From NCBI GenBank assembly GCA_017521125.1, contig JAFXDV010000016.1, forward strand, positions 1 to 38,611: a stretch of 38,611 nucleotides of DNA, written 5' to 3'. The notes under the pieces were generated by a model. The model made no database searches. It saw only the letters and a program-made list of their open reading frames with translations, and had not been told where the DNA came from. The translations under genes and the position numbers were made by a program. Positions 8,704 through 16,545 of this stretch are shown here, piece after piece (position 1 is the first letter of the stretch; every line of letters begins with the position of its first letter). The stretch is from Clostridia bacterium (GTDB lineage: Bacteria > Bacillota > Clostridia > Oscillospirales > Acutalibacteraceae).

Positions 8704-10192
8704 ATTTTATCCCTAATCTGTTTAATACTACCTTACTCATATCCTGCTTTTCGCAAAGGTTAGAAAATCTTACCTTTGCGGTTTTTAAAACGCTGAGAGG
8801 AGCAGGAGGTGTTGTATTTGTTTTATCTGACAATGTATCAACCGCTTCAAATTCATCGGCTGGAACCTCGATGCCTAAAGATTCTAAAACACTGTGGGCA
8901 AACTTATATGGACTAGCGGTAGAAGCAATAACAACAGGTCTTGCATCTGAGGTTTCCTTTTTATAGTCCTCGTAAACACTTACTGCAACTGCGGTGTGGG
9001 TATCAATAAGATATCCGTAATTTTCAAAGGTTTCCTTAATTGTCTTCTGAGTTTTTGCTTCATCGCAACAACCACCCCAGAAAAGTTCCTTAAGTTTTGC
9101 TAAAACGGTTTCGTCAACTGTATACTTACCGTTCTCTTTAAGTTCACTCTGCCACAAAGCAATTTTCTTATCATCTTTTTCGGTAAGCTCATAAAGCATT
9201 CTCTCTAAGTTGCTTGAAATAAGGATATCCATTGACGGAGAAATGGTTGTATAGAAGCTTCTGTTACGGTCATAAACGCCTGTGTTTATAAAGTCGGTAA
9301 GTACGTTGTTTGAGTTAGACGCACAGATAAGCTTGTTTATGGGAACACCCATAGCCTTAGCATAATAGGCAGCTAATATATTGCCGAAATTTCCTGTTGG
9401 AACGCATACGTTAAAGCCGTCTTTAAGATAATCTTCTCCTTTTTGGAGCAAATCGCAATATGCAGAAACGTAATAGATAATCTGAGGAGCAAGTCTTCCC
9501 CAATTTATAGAGTTTGCGCTTGAAAACTGCATATTATTGTCTTTAAGTAGCGCCTTAATTTCATCGTTTGTGAATATGGTTTTTACGCCTGTCTGAGCAT
9601 CGTCAAAGTTGCCTTTAATTGCGCAAACGTAAACATTCTCACCCTTTTGGGTATTCATTTGAAGCTGCTGCATTGGACTTACTCCGTCGCTTGGGTAGAA
9701 CACCATAATCTCGGTGTCCTTAACATCGCAAAAGCCCTCTAATGCGGCTTTGCCTGTGTCTCCTGAGGTAGCAACCAATATAACAGTCTTTTTACCATCT
9801 GCAACCTTTTTAGCAGAGGTTGTTAAAAGGTACGGCAAAATCTGAAGAGCCAAGTCTTTAAACGCACAGGTGGGTCCATGCCAAAGCTCTAAGATGTTGG
9901 TTTTATCGTCAAGAGCCTTTAAAGGCGCAGGCTTGTCCTCATCAAAGTTGCCCAGGTATGCACCCTCGGCACAATAGGCAATCTCACTATCTGTAAAATC
10001 GGTTAAAAAGCCTTTTAAAATATATTCTGCTCTTGCTACGTAATCGAGCTTTGCAAGAGCTTCAAAATCAGCTTTTTCTAAGGTCGGTACTGTTTCGGGA
10101 ACGAAAAGTCCACCCTCTACCGAAATTCCGTGAGCAATTGCATAAGCAGAAGATACTACTGCTTTATTATCTCTGGTGCTGGTATATTGCAT
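8702..10192 (-). CDS. thrC: Threonine synthase
   Basis: This PLP enzyme converts O-phosphohomoserine to threonine. The cofactor lysine is K112 in GPTCAFKDLALQ, and the ATSGDTGKAA loop that binds PLP phosphate is present. The 496-residue length fits the longer thrC type found in clostridia and proteobacteria. It starts 36 bases below the dipeptidase gene with GGAGG before its ATG, so it may be the last gene of the lepB operon. No other threonine gene is present, so its metabolic regulation cannot be read here. Confidence 0.95.
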   Translation of the reverse strand: MQYTSTRDNKAVVSSAYAIAHGISVEGGLFVPETVPTLEKADFEALAKLDYVARAEYILKGFLTDFTDSEIAYCAEGAYLGNFDEDKPAPLKALDDKTNILELWHGPTCAFKDLALQILPYLLTTSAKKVADGKKTVILVATSGDTGKAALEGFCDVKDTEIMVFYPSDGVSPMQQLQMNTQKGENVYVCAIKGNFDDAQTGVKTIFTNDEIKALLKDNNMQFSSANSINWGRLAPQIIYYVSAYCDLLQKGEDYLKDGFNVCVPTGNFGNILAAYYAKAMGVPINKLICASNSNNVLTDFINTGVYDRNRSFYTTISPSMDILISSNLERMLYELTEKDDKKIALWQSELKENGKYTVDETVLAKLKELFWGGCCDEAKTQKTIKETFENYGYLIDTHTAVAVSVYEDYKKETSDARPVVIASTASPYKFAHSVLESLGIEVPADEFEAVDTLSDKTNTTPPAPLSVLKTAKVRFSNLCEKQDMSKVVLNRLGIK

Positions 10193-10227
10193 AATCTGCC
10201 TCCAAGTATTTATATATCTAACTAATT

Positions 10228-11115
10228 TTATAATATATTCTCGCCTTTGTCAAAAAGTTTTTTGTAAAACCTAAAGGCGTTTTCGTAGAAAATTTTATCT
10301 AAGATTTTTTCGTGTATATCCATCTTCAACAAAAAGTCATACAAATCAGGTGTTTTTGCGGTGCAGTCAAGCTCAGGCGCCATTTGTCCGCCATCAAAAT
10401 CTGTGCCTATCGCAAGGTTGTTTTCAAGGCCCAAATTCAGCATATGCTCTATGTTAAGATAAATATTGTGCATTACGTTATTATCATTTAAAAATGGCGG
10501 GTAAAAATTAATTCCGACTATTCCTTTTTTATCTTTTATAAGTTTTAACTGATCGTCAGTTAAGTTTCTTTTATTATCGCAAATAACACGGCAGTTACTA
10601 TGGGTTGCAAGTGGAAAATCTGAAAGTTCTATAGCCTCAAAAAAACTTTTATCATTTAGATGCGAAAGGTCTAAAGCTATATTCAGACTGTTAAGATTTT
10701 TAATAAGCTCTCTGCCGCAATCTTTTAGTCCGACGTCGGTCAGTACTCCCCCTGCAAGTGCGTTTTCGCCGTTCCAAGTAAGTGAAACCGTTCTTATACC
10801 ATCCTTGTAAACATCATAGGCTTTATCAGGGTCACCCTCAAAAATGCTGCCACCCTCTACCGACAATAAAACTGTATGAGTTGCGGTTAAGTCATTTATG
10901 GGTAATGTGACACATTCTTTAAAATAATTCAAGGTGTCTTTATAGTGTTTAAACGCATTTTCCCTGTCGTCTCGTGTGAAAATTGCGCACATTTGAACTG
11001 CCGCATCAAAGGTCTTTAAAGCCTCTTCTTTCACGGCAGAAATTTCGTTTTCAAAAGGTATCTTTTCCCTAAAACAAACGCTTGGGGTATCGCAGTGCAA
11101 ATCAAAAAGCTTCAT
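10228..11115 (-). CDS. Membrane-dipeptidase-like peptidase, family M19
   Basis: This is a zinc dipeptidase of the renal dipeptidase (M19) family, probably cytoplasmic because no signal peptide is seen. Family blocks are HCDTP near the N-terminus (H7 and D9 of the chosen start), LLSVEGG, VSLTWNG, LDLSHLND and AIGTDFDG. I choose the ATG at 11113-11115, which gives MKLFDLHCDT and has GAGGTG in front. A further-upstream ATG in frame (11142) would add nine residues lying inside yraN. The length of 295 residues is near the bacterial norm. It overlaps yraN by 14 bases, so the two are cotranscribed. The in vivo substrate is unknown. Confidence 0.87.
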   Translation of the reverse strand: MKLFDLHCDTPSVCFREKIPFENEISAVKEEALKTFDAAVQMCAIFTRDDRENAFKHYKDTLNYFKECVTLPINDLTATHTVLLSVEGGSIFEGDPDKAYDVYKDGIRTVSLTWNGENALAGGVLTDVGLKDCGRELIKNLNSLNIALDLSHLNDKSFFEAIELSDFPLATHSNCRVICDNKRNLTDDQLKLIKDKKGIVGINFYPPFLNDNNVMHNIYLNIEHMLNLGLENNLAIGTDFDGGQMAPELDCTAKTPDLYDFLLKMDIHEKILDKIFYENAFRFYKKLFDKGENIL

Positions 11116-11494
11116 CGTGCAGCACCTCGGTTGAAAAAGCATCTTTAATATAGTTTAAACTAAATTTCATTTCTCCGTTTTCATCCACTAAGTACTCGAC
11201 CTCGGCGACGTCAAAACGGTAATTGGTGTCTATCCTTGACTTTGAAATAAAATCGAATGCAGTCAGTACGATTTTTCTCTGTTTTGAAGTGTTTACCGCC
11301 ATTGCAGGTGGTATGGGAGAATTCTTTTTTCGCGTTTTTACCTCTATAAATAAAAGATATTCTCGGTTTTCGGCGACAATGTCAATTTCTCCAAATTTAC
11401 TGTGATAGTTCTGCCTTAATATTATAAAACCTTGTGATTTCAAATATTTTGCAACTAAATCTTCGCCAATATATCCTATTTTTTCTCTGTTCAT
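11102..11494 (-). CDS. yraN: YraN-family (UPF0102) putative endonuclease
   Basis: This 130-residue protein has the nuclease-fold core of the UPF0102 family: GEIDIVAEN followed by FIEVKTRK, the D-X(n)-E-V-K pattern of restriction-type nucleases. It begins IGYIGEDLVAKYLKSQGF, as in the family (usually GxxGEdlAaxyL). Its function is not firmly known; a role in DNA repair or uptake has been suggested for relatives. The ATG overlaps the rnhB stop as ATGA. The rnhB-yraN neighbourhood is conserved in many bacteria. Confidence 0.9.
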   Translation of the reverse strand: MNREKIGYIGEDLVAKYLKSQGFIILRQNYHSKFGEIDIVAENREYLLFIEVKTRKKNSPIPPAMAVNTSKQRKIVLTAFDFISKSRIDTNYRFDVAEVEYLVDENGEMKFSLNYIKDAFSTEVLHDEAF

Positions 11495-12090
11495 TTTATT
11501 TTTGTTAAAAACGAAGCTCTATGTATCGGACAGGGACCGTATTTTTTTATTGCCTCTATGTGTTCCTTTGTGCCATAGCCCTTGTGTTTTGCAAAATTAT
11601 ACTCAGGGTACTGTTTATCATATTCCAAAAGCAAACGGTCACGAGAAACCTTAGCTAAAATAGATGCGGCGGCAATAGAGAGTGATTTTGCATCTCCTTT
11701 AACAACAGTTTCGCAAGGAATCTGAATATTTCTTGGAACTCTGTTGCCGTCTACAAGGGCATAATCTGCCTTTATATTTAACCCCTCTATAGCTCTGTTC
11801 ATAGCCAAAAAGGTTGCCTCTAAAATATTATATTCTTCGATTTCCTCAACTGTGGCAAAAGCCACGCTATAGGCTAAAGCTTTTTCTTTTATGACGTCAA
11901 AAAGGGCTTCTCTTTTTTTCTCGCTAAGCTTTTTAGAGTCGTTCACTCCATCAAGCTGAACGCCCTCAGGCAAAATAACTGCGGCGGCGCACACAGGTCC
12001 GCAAAGTGGACCTCTGCCTGCTTCATCTACTCCGCAGACCGCCTTAAAACCATTTTCATATGCTAGATTTTCTAACTCTAAATCAGGCAT
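11491..12090 (-). CDS. rnhB: Ribonuclease HII
   Basis: It cleaves RNA in RNA-DNA hybrids, including single ribonucleotides in DNA. The N-terminal catalytic motif VDEAGRGPLCGPV supplies D22 and E23, and KVSRDRLL and the KHKGYGTKEH block follow. The start used is the ATG at 12088-12090, with AAAGGA nine bases upstream; two other in-frame ATGs (12096 and 12108) lie beside or within that site. The chosen form is 199 residues. It overlaps the ylqF end by 8 bases and the yraN start by 4, so this is a compact operon. Confidence 0.94.
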   Translation of the reverse strand: MPDLELENLAYENGFKAVCGVDEAGRGPLCGPVCAAAVILPEGVQLDGVNDSKKLSEKKREALFDVIKEKALAYSVAFATVEEIEEYNILEATFLAMNRAIEGLNIKADYALVDGNRVPRNIQIPCETVVKGDAKSLSIAAASILAKVSRDRLLLEYDKQYPEYNFAKHKGYGTKEHIEAIKKYGPCPIHRASFLTKIK

Positions 12091-12949
12091 TATCATTTGT
12101 CCTTTCAAGAGTAATTTTACCGATTTTACAGTTTCTGTATTCCTCTAAAAGCATTTTAGCGGCACGTTCGGTATCGGTCTCTCCTCCTCTTATAACCATT
12201 CCTCGTTTTTTACCAACAAGGCATAAAAGGTCGTAAGAATCTAAGTCGAAATCTAATTCTCCAAATCGGGCGGTTAATAGCTCTCTATAATTTTCAGAAA
12301 GGTTTTCAAGAAGGCGCATCGCAAGAAGTTCTGTATCCAAAACTGCATCCTTAACAGCACCTGTGAACGCTAAATGCTCCCCTACTTTTTGGTCTTCAAA
12401 CTTAGGCCACAAAACACCCGGAGTATCCAAAAGCTCAAGTTGTTTATCCACAGTTACCCACTGGTTTCCTCTTGTAACACCAGGTCTGTTTTCTGCTTTT
12501 AGTCTTGAGGCTCCGGCTATACGGTTAATAAAGGTAGACTTGCCCACGTTGGGTATACCTACCACCATTACCCTAAGGGGTTTTCCAACCATTCCTTTTG
12601 CTTTATAGCTTTCTAGTTTATCCCCTAAGATTTCCTTTACCTTGTCTTTAAAATCTGACACTCCCCTGCCTGTTTTGCAGTCAACCGGAATTGCAGGAAT
12701 GCCCTTGTTTTTATAGAAGCTTATCCATTTTGCAGTCTCTTTCGGGTCTGCCATATCACATTTATTAAGAAGTATCAAAAGGGGTTTATCTTTTATTATA
12801 CCCATCAGGTCAGGGTTGCGACTACTGATGGGTATTCTTGCATCAACTATTTCTGCCACTGCATCAATTATTGGCAATATTTCGGCGATTTTTCTTTTGG
12901 TTTTGGTCATATGACCCGGAAACCATTGTATGTTTTGCATTTCACTCAT
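12083..12949 (-). CDS. ylqF: Ribosome biogenesis GTPase YlqF/RbgA
   Basis: This circularly permuted GTPase is needed for late 50S subunit assembly. The permuted order is visible: NKCD (G4, residues 62-65) comes before GIPNVGKS (G1, 131-138) and DTPG (G3, 175-178). It begins with the family opening IQWFPGHMTK. The length of 288 residues is standard. Its ATG overlaps the lepB stop as ATGA, and it lies in the rplS-lepB-ylqF-rnhB order common in Firmicutes. Confidence 0.96.
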   Translation of the reverse strand: MSEMQNIQWFPGHMTKTKRKIAEILPIIDAVAEIVDARIPISSRNPDLMGIIKDKPLLILLNKCDMADPKETAKWISFYKNKGIPAIPVDCKTGRGVSDFKDKVKEILGDKLESYKAKGMVGKPLRVMVVGIPNVGKSTFINRIAGASRLKAENRPGVTRGNQWVTVDKQLELLDTPGVLWPKFEDQKVGEHLAFTGAVKDAVLDTELLAMRLLENLSENYRELLTARFGELDFDLDSYDLLCLVGKKRGMVIRGGETDTERAAKMLLEEYRNCKIGKITLERTNDNA

Positions 12950-13554
12950 TTTACTTTAAGTCCTCCCATTCTATCAAGTGGGAATATTCTGAAAACTGCG
13001 TGGCCTAAAATATAACGGGTATCTATAAGGCCGTTATTTCCTATTGTGCTGAAACGACTGTCTAAAGAATCATTTCGGTTATCTCCCAAAACAAAAACAC
13101 AGCCCTCATCTACATAAACAGGGAATTCTATATCCGCCTTCCTTGTTGTAAGAGTTTTGGTATAAGGCTCATTGAGTTCTACCATATTTGCTAAATCATA
13201 CCCCACATAAACCTTGCCCTTGTTAAAATCAATATCTACATACTGACCCTCAGTGGCAATAACCCTTTTAATTATAGGGCCCTGCCCCATTACGTTGGCG
13301 ACAGAATTATGAGTATTTCGAGAAATAACCACTATATCTCCCTGTTTTGCCTCATAGAACATATTTGTTATGATGACCTTTTCATTTTCATACAGAGTGT
13401 TCTCCATAGATTCGCCCTGTATGGTTACCACTCTGAAAAGGAAACAAAAAATTATAATAACGGCTACAACGGCGCTGACCAAAATGTCTAACCAGTCAAA
13501 AACGTCTTTGCGAAAATTCAAAGCTTTTTCTTTTAAAACTTCGTTATTATCCAT
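12946..13554 (-). CDS. lepB: Signal peptidase I
   Basis: This membrane-bound serine/lysine protease removes signal peptides from secreted proteins. One N-terminal membrane helix (about 23-41) is followed by the catalytic serine S49 in GESMENTL, the catalytic lysine K96 in IIKRVIA, and the box VLGDNRNDSLDSR. The length of 202 residues and the single anchor are typical for Gram-positive types. A good AAAGGAG site precedes the ATG. It lies below the rplS terminator and may depend partly on read-through. Confidence 0.96.
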   Translation of the reverse strand: MDNNEVLKEKALNFRKDVFDWLDILVSAVVAVIIIFCFLFRVVTIQGESMENTLYENEKVIITNMFYEAKQGDIVVISRNTHNSVANVMGQGPIIKRVIATEGQYVDIDFNKGKVYVGYDLANMVELNEPYTKTLTTRKADIEFPVYVDEGCVFVLGDNRNDSLDSRFSTIGNNGLIDTRYILGHAVFRIFPLDRMGGLKVK

Positions 13555-13587
13555 TTTTCAGTCTCCTTTCGTATCTTTAAAATTTAA

Positions 13588-13620
13588 AAAGAGAAGACCG
13601 CTGCTTTGCCGTCTTCTCTC
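13588..13620 (-). terminator. Intrinsic terminator or attenuator after rplS
   Basis: On the minus strand GAGAAGAC and GTCTTCTC form an 8-bp stem around a short GC-containing loop, followed by TTTTT. It lies between rplS and lepB and probably lowers transcription of lepB and later genes relative to rplS. Confidence 0.8.
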
Positions 13621-13629
13621 CTTAACTTC

Positions 13630-13974
13630 TTATACAGACTCTTTAACCTTAGCAGCCTTACCAACACGGTCACGAAGATAATAAAGTTTTGCTCTGCGAA
13701 CCTTACCTTTTCTTACAACCTCAACTTTGGCAACGTTTGGAGAATGTACAGGGAATACACGCTCTACACCTACGCCATAAGAAATTCTTCTTACGGTAAA
13801 GGTTTCTGCGATACCGCTGTTATTCTTTGCAATAACAGTTCCCTCGAAAACCTGAATTCTTTCTCTCTCTCCCTCGCGAATCTTTACGTGAACGCGAACG
13901 GTTGTACCGATAACGATTTTAGGAGCATCCTCCTTCATCATGCCTGCTGTTAAGTTCTTTACAGCATCTACCAT
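13630..13974 (-). CDS. rplS: 50S ribosomal protein L19
   Basis: This is a large-subunit protein at the 30S-50S interface. The 114-residue sequence matches L19 throughout, including [41 protein letters not shown] and the basic C-terminal [12 protein letters not shown]. It has its own promoter and a structured leader of about 120 bases. The rpsP-rimM-trmD genes that usually stand upstream are absent here; the upstream neighbour is a divergent cysteine desulfurase. Confidence 0.98.
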   Translation of the reverse strand: MVDAVKNLTAGMMKEDAPKIVIGTTVRVHVKIREGERERIQVFEGTVIAKNNSGIAETFTVRRISYGVGVERVFPVHSPNVAKVEVVRKGKVRRAKLYYLRDRVGKAAKVKESV

Positions 13975-14096
13975 AGTCTTTTTCCTCCCTAATTTTTTTC
14001 AGACGTTCATAAATTTAAAAACCAGAGGACCGTCCGCTTTGGTGTCGATATTTCGGCATCAAACCCATCTGTTTGGGGACAGATGTAATCAAATGC
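13975..14096 (-). ncRNA. Structured rplS mRNA leader, probably the L19 leader
   Basis: The untranslated leader can fold into a hairpin CATCTG-loop-CAGATG (near 14067-14086 on the minus strand). A second long hairpin follows, with TTTG/CAAA, TG/CA and CGA/TCG pairs around an AATA loop. L19 leader RNAs are known autoregulatory elements in Firmicutes, and position and size fit. I assign it from context and folding, not from a covariance match. Confidence 0.5.
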
Positions 14097-14102
14097 TAAA
14101 GT

Positions 14103-14131
14103 AGTATACCACAACTCCCCAAAAAAATCAA
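14103..14131 (-). promoter_or_regulatory. rplS promoter
   Basis: On the minus strand TTGATT (14126-14131) and TATACT (14103-14108) are 17 bases apart. This puts the transcript start near 14096, about 120 bases before the rplS ATG. Confidence 0.75.
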
Positions 14132-14174
14132 GCACTTTTTTTGCAAATTTTCTCCTATTTATTTAATAAATATA

Positions 14175-14203
14175 TTGTTTATGTAAAAGAAATGTTGTAT
14201 AAT
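14175..14203 (+). promoter_or_regulatory. Promoter of the cysteine desulfurase-thiI-cinA/sortase operon
   Basis: A perfect -10 TATAAT (14198-14203) has a weak -35 TTGTTT (14175-14180) at 17 bases. The first start codon is 18 bases downstream of the -10, so the leader is very short. Confidence 0.65.
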
Positions 14204-14221
14204 ACATTATGAGGTGTTATT

Positions 14222-15352
14222 TTGGAGAATATTGTTTATTTGGACAACAGTGCTACTACAAAGCCCTGCAAAAAAGCAATTGAATATATGACTCGTTCCT
14301 TAGAAGAAAATTGGGGCAACCCCTCTTCCCTTCATTCAATGGGAATTCGTGCAGAAGAGGAGCTTGTGTCCTGTAAAGAGGCCTGCGCTTCTCTACTCTC
14401 TTGCAGAAGTGATGAGATTTATTTTACCGGCAGCGGTACCGAGGCTAACAACCTTGCTATTACAGGCGGTATCAGAGCACGTGCTAAAAGAGGCAACCGA
14501 ATTGTTACCACTTCTACCGAGCACCCCTCGGTTTTAAACACTGTAAAACAGTTTGAAGAGCAAGGCTTCGAGGTAATATATTTAAAACCTGAAAAGAATG
14601 GTGCTATTTCTAAAGATAGCATTAAAAAAGCCATTACTGACAAAACCATTTTTGTCAGTATTATGCTTGTAAATAATGAAACCGGCGCCATAAACCCTGT
14701 TGCCTATGCTAAAGAGGTTATAAAATCGGTAAACTCCCCTGCTCTGCTTCACTGCGATGCGGTTCAAGGTTTTGGGAAATTAGAAGTTAAGCCTTCTCAA
14801 CTTGGAGTGGATTTGCTGACATTTAGCGGACACAAAATTCACGGTCCTAAAGGTATTGGAGTTTTGTATCGCAAAAAAGGCTTGCATATTTTACCTCAAA
14901 TTCTCGGAGGCAATCAACAAGAAGGTCTGCGTTCGGGAACCGAGCCTATGCCTTTAATTTGTGGTTTAAACGGTGCTTTATCAGAGCTTCGTGACATTAA
15001 GGGCGAATATGAGAATGTCAAGTCTTTATGGAATTACGCTAAAGACCGACTTTCTTCCTTTGTTAAAATCAATTCAACCGACGAGGGACTTCCCTTTATT
15101 CTTAATATTTCGGTTGTGGGTTATCGCTCTGAGACAATTCTTCATTTTCTTGACAGTAAAGGCATTTTTGTTTCAAGCGGTAGTGCTTGTGCCAAAGGAG
15201 AGTTAAGTCACACTCTGACAGCAATGGGGCTTAAAAAGAATGAAATTGACAGTGCTATAAGAATTAGCTTTTCAAGATACAACACCAGAGAAGACGTTGA
15301 CCGTTTGGCTGTGGGGTTAAAAGAAGCTACAGAAAAACTGAAAAGGGTTTAA
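14222..15352 (+). CDS. Cysteine desulfurase (NifS/IscS-like), partner of ThiI
   Basis: This PLP enzyme takes sulfur from cysteine and carries it as a persulfide. The PLP lysine is K205 in SGHKIHGPKG, and the persulfide cysteine is C323 in SSGSACAKG, within a flexible loop. It has 376 residues, the usual size. Translation starts at TTG (14222) with GAGGTG five bases upstream and gives the family opening YLDNSATTKP. thiI begins only 3 bases after the stop, the arrangement of desulfurases dedicated to tRNA 4-thiouridine (such as B. subtilis NifZ). No IscU/SufU scaffold is nearby, so a dedicated tRNA-thiolation role is favoured over Fe-S assembly (inference). Confidence 0.93.
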   Translation: MENIVYLDNSATTKPCKKAIEYMTRSLEENWGNPSSLHSMGIRAEEELVSCKEACASLLSCRSDEIYFTGSGTEANNLAITGGIRARAKRGNRIVTTSTEHPSVLNTVKQFEEQGFEVIYLKPEKNGAISKDSIKKAITDKTIFVSIMLVNNETGAINPVAYAKEVIKSVNSPALLHCDAVQGFGKLEVKPSQLGVDLLTFSGHKIHGPKGIGVLYRKKGLHILPQILGGNQQEGLRSGTEPMPLICGLNGALSELRDIKGEYENVKSLWNYAKDRLSSFVKINSTDEGLPFILNISVVGYRSETILHFLDSKGIFVSSGSACAKGELSHTLTAMGLKKNEIDSAIRISFSRYNTREDVDRLAVGLKEATEKLKRV

Positions 15353-15355
15353 ATT

Positions 15356-16525
15356 ATGAAAGAAATTATTTTAATCAAAAACGGAGAGCTTGCTTTAAAA
15401 GGGCTTAACCGAAACGTTTTTGAGCACACACTTATTAAAAATCTAAAAAAGGCCTTAGAGTCTTTGGGAGAAATAAACATTCGCAACGCTCAGTCTACAA
15501 TCTATATTGAGCCTACAAGCGAGGAATATGATTTTGATGAGGCATTAACCAGAGTTTCCAAAGTTTTTGGTATTGCCGCTTTCTCACGCTGCGGAGTTGT
15601 TAAAAAAGATATCAATGATATTTTAGCGGCAGTTCCCGTTTATTTAAAAGAGACCTTACAAAGCATCAAGACCTTTAAGGTTGAGGCTAAAAGAGCCGAT
15701 AAAACCTTCCCTTTAAAATCTCCTGAGCTTTGTGCCGAGGTGGGCGGAGCTATCCTTGAAGCCTTTCCTCACCTTTCGGTTGACGTTCACCATCCTGATG
15801 AAATCGTAACGGTTGAAATCAGAGATTTTGCCGCTTATATAAGGGCAGGACAGATAAAAGGTGCAGGCGGTCTCCCCGTTGGTACCGCAGGCAAAGCCGC
15901 TATACTTATTTCGGGAGGCATTGACAGTCCTGTTGCCGCATATACTATGGCAAAAAGAGGATTAAAACTTGATGCTATTCACTTTGCAAGTCCTCCTTAT
16001 ACAAGCCCTCGTGCAGAGCAGAAGGTTAAAACCCTGCTTTCTAAGGTCGCTTTATACAGCGGACCTATAAATTTAGCCGTAGTTCCCTTTACCGAAATAC
16101 AGGAAGAAATCGGCAAAAAGTGTCCGGAGGAATATTTCACTCTTATTATGAGACGTATGATGATGAGAATTGCCCAAAAGGTTGCTGTTCATCAGAAGTG
16201 TGGCGCACTAATTACAGGCGAAAGCTTAGGACAGGTTGCAAGTCAGACTCTGCCTGCCATTGGCGTTACAGACTCGGTTACACTTATGCCTGTGCTTCGT
16301 CCCTTAATTGGTAACGACAAGGAAGAAATTGTTGCAATCTCAAGAAAAATCGATACCTTTGAAACCTCTTGTCTGCCATACGAAGATTGTTGCACGGTGT
16401 TTACTCCAAAGCACCCTAAGACAAGGCCTACTACCTCTCTATGCGAGCAAGCAGAAAAGAATCTTGACATAGAAACTCTTATAGAAAAAGCTATTGCTAA
16501 CATCCAGTATAGTTGCATTGTATAG
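15356..16525 (+). CDS. thiI: tRNA 4-thiouridine synthase ThiI
   Basis: It activates U8 of tRNA by adenylation and inserts sulfur supplied by the neighbouring desulfurase. It has an N-terminal ferredoxin-like/THUMP region (about 1-165) and a PP-loop ATPase domain with SGGIDSP starting near residue 186. At 389 residues it lacks the C-terminal rhodanese domain of the E. coli protein, as is usual in Firmicutes, so the sulfur relay may use cysteines of the ATPase domain. The same family also feeds thiazole synthesis in some bacteria, but no thi genes are nearby. It sits 3 bases after the desulfurase and 20 before the fusion gene. Confidence 0.95.
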   Translation: MKEIILIKNGELALKGLNRNVFEHTLIKNLKKALESLGEINIRNAQSTIYIEPTSEEYDFDEALTRVSKVFGIAAFSRCGVVKKDINDILAAVPVYLKETLQSIKTFKVEAKRADKTFPLKSPELCAEVGGAILEAFPHLSVDVHHPDEIVTVEIRDFAAYIRAGQIKGAGGLPVGTAGKAAILISGGIDSPVAAYTMAKRGLKLDAIHFASPPYTSPRAEQKVKTLLSKVALYSGPINLAVVPFTEIQEEIGKKCPEEYFTLIMRRMMMRIAQKVAVHQKCGALITGESLGQVASQTLPAIGVTDSVTLMPVLRPLIGNDKEEIVAISRKIDTFETSCLPYEDCCTVFTPKHPKTRPTTSLCEQAEKNLDIETLIEKAIANIQYSCIV

Positions 16526-16545
16526 CTAAAGAAAGGTTGGTTTTA

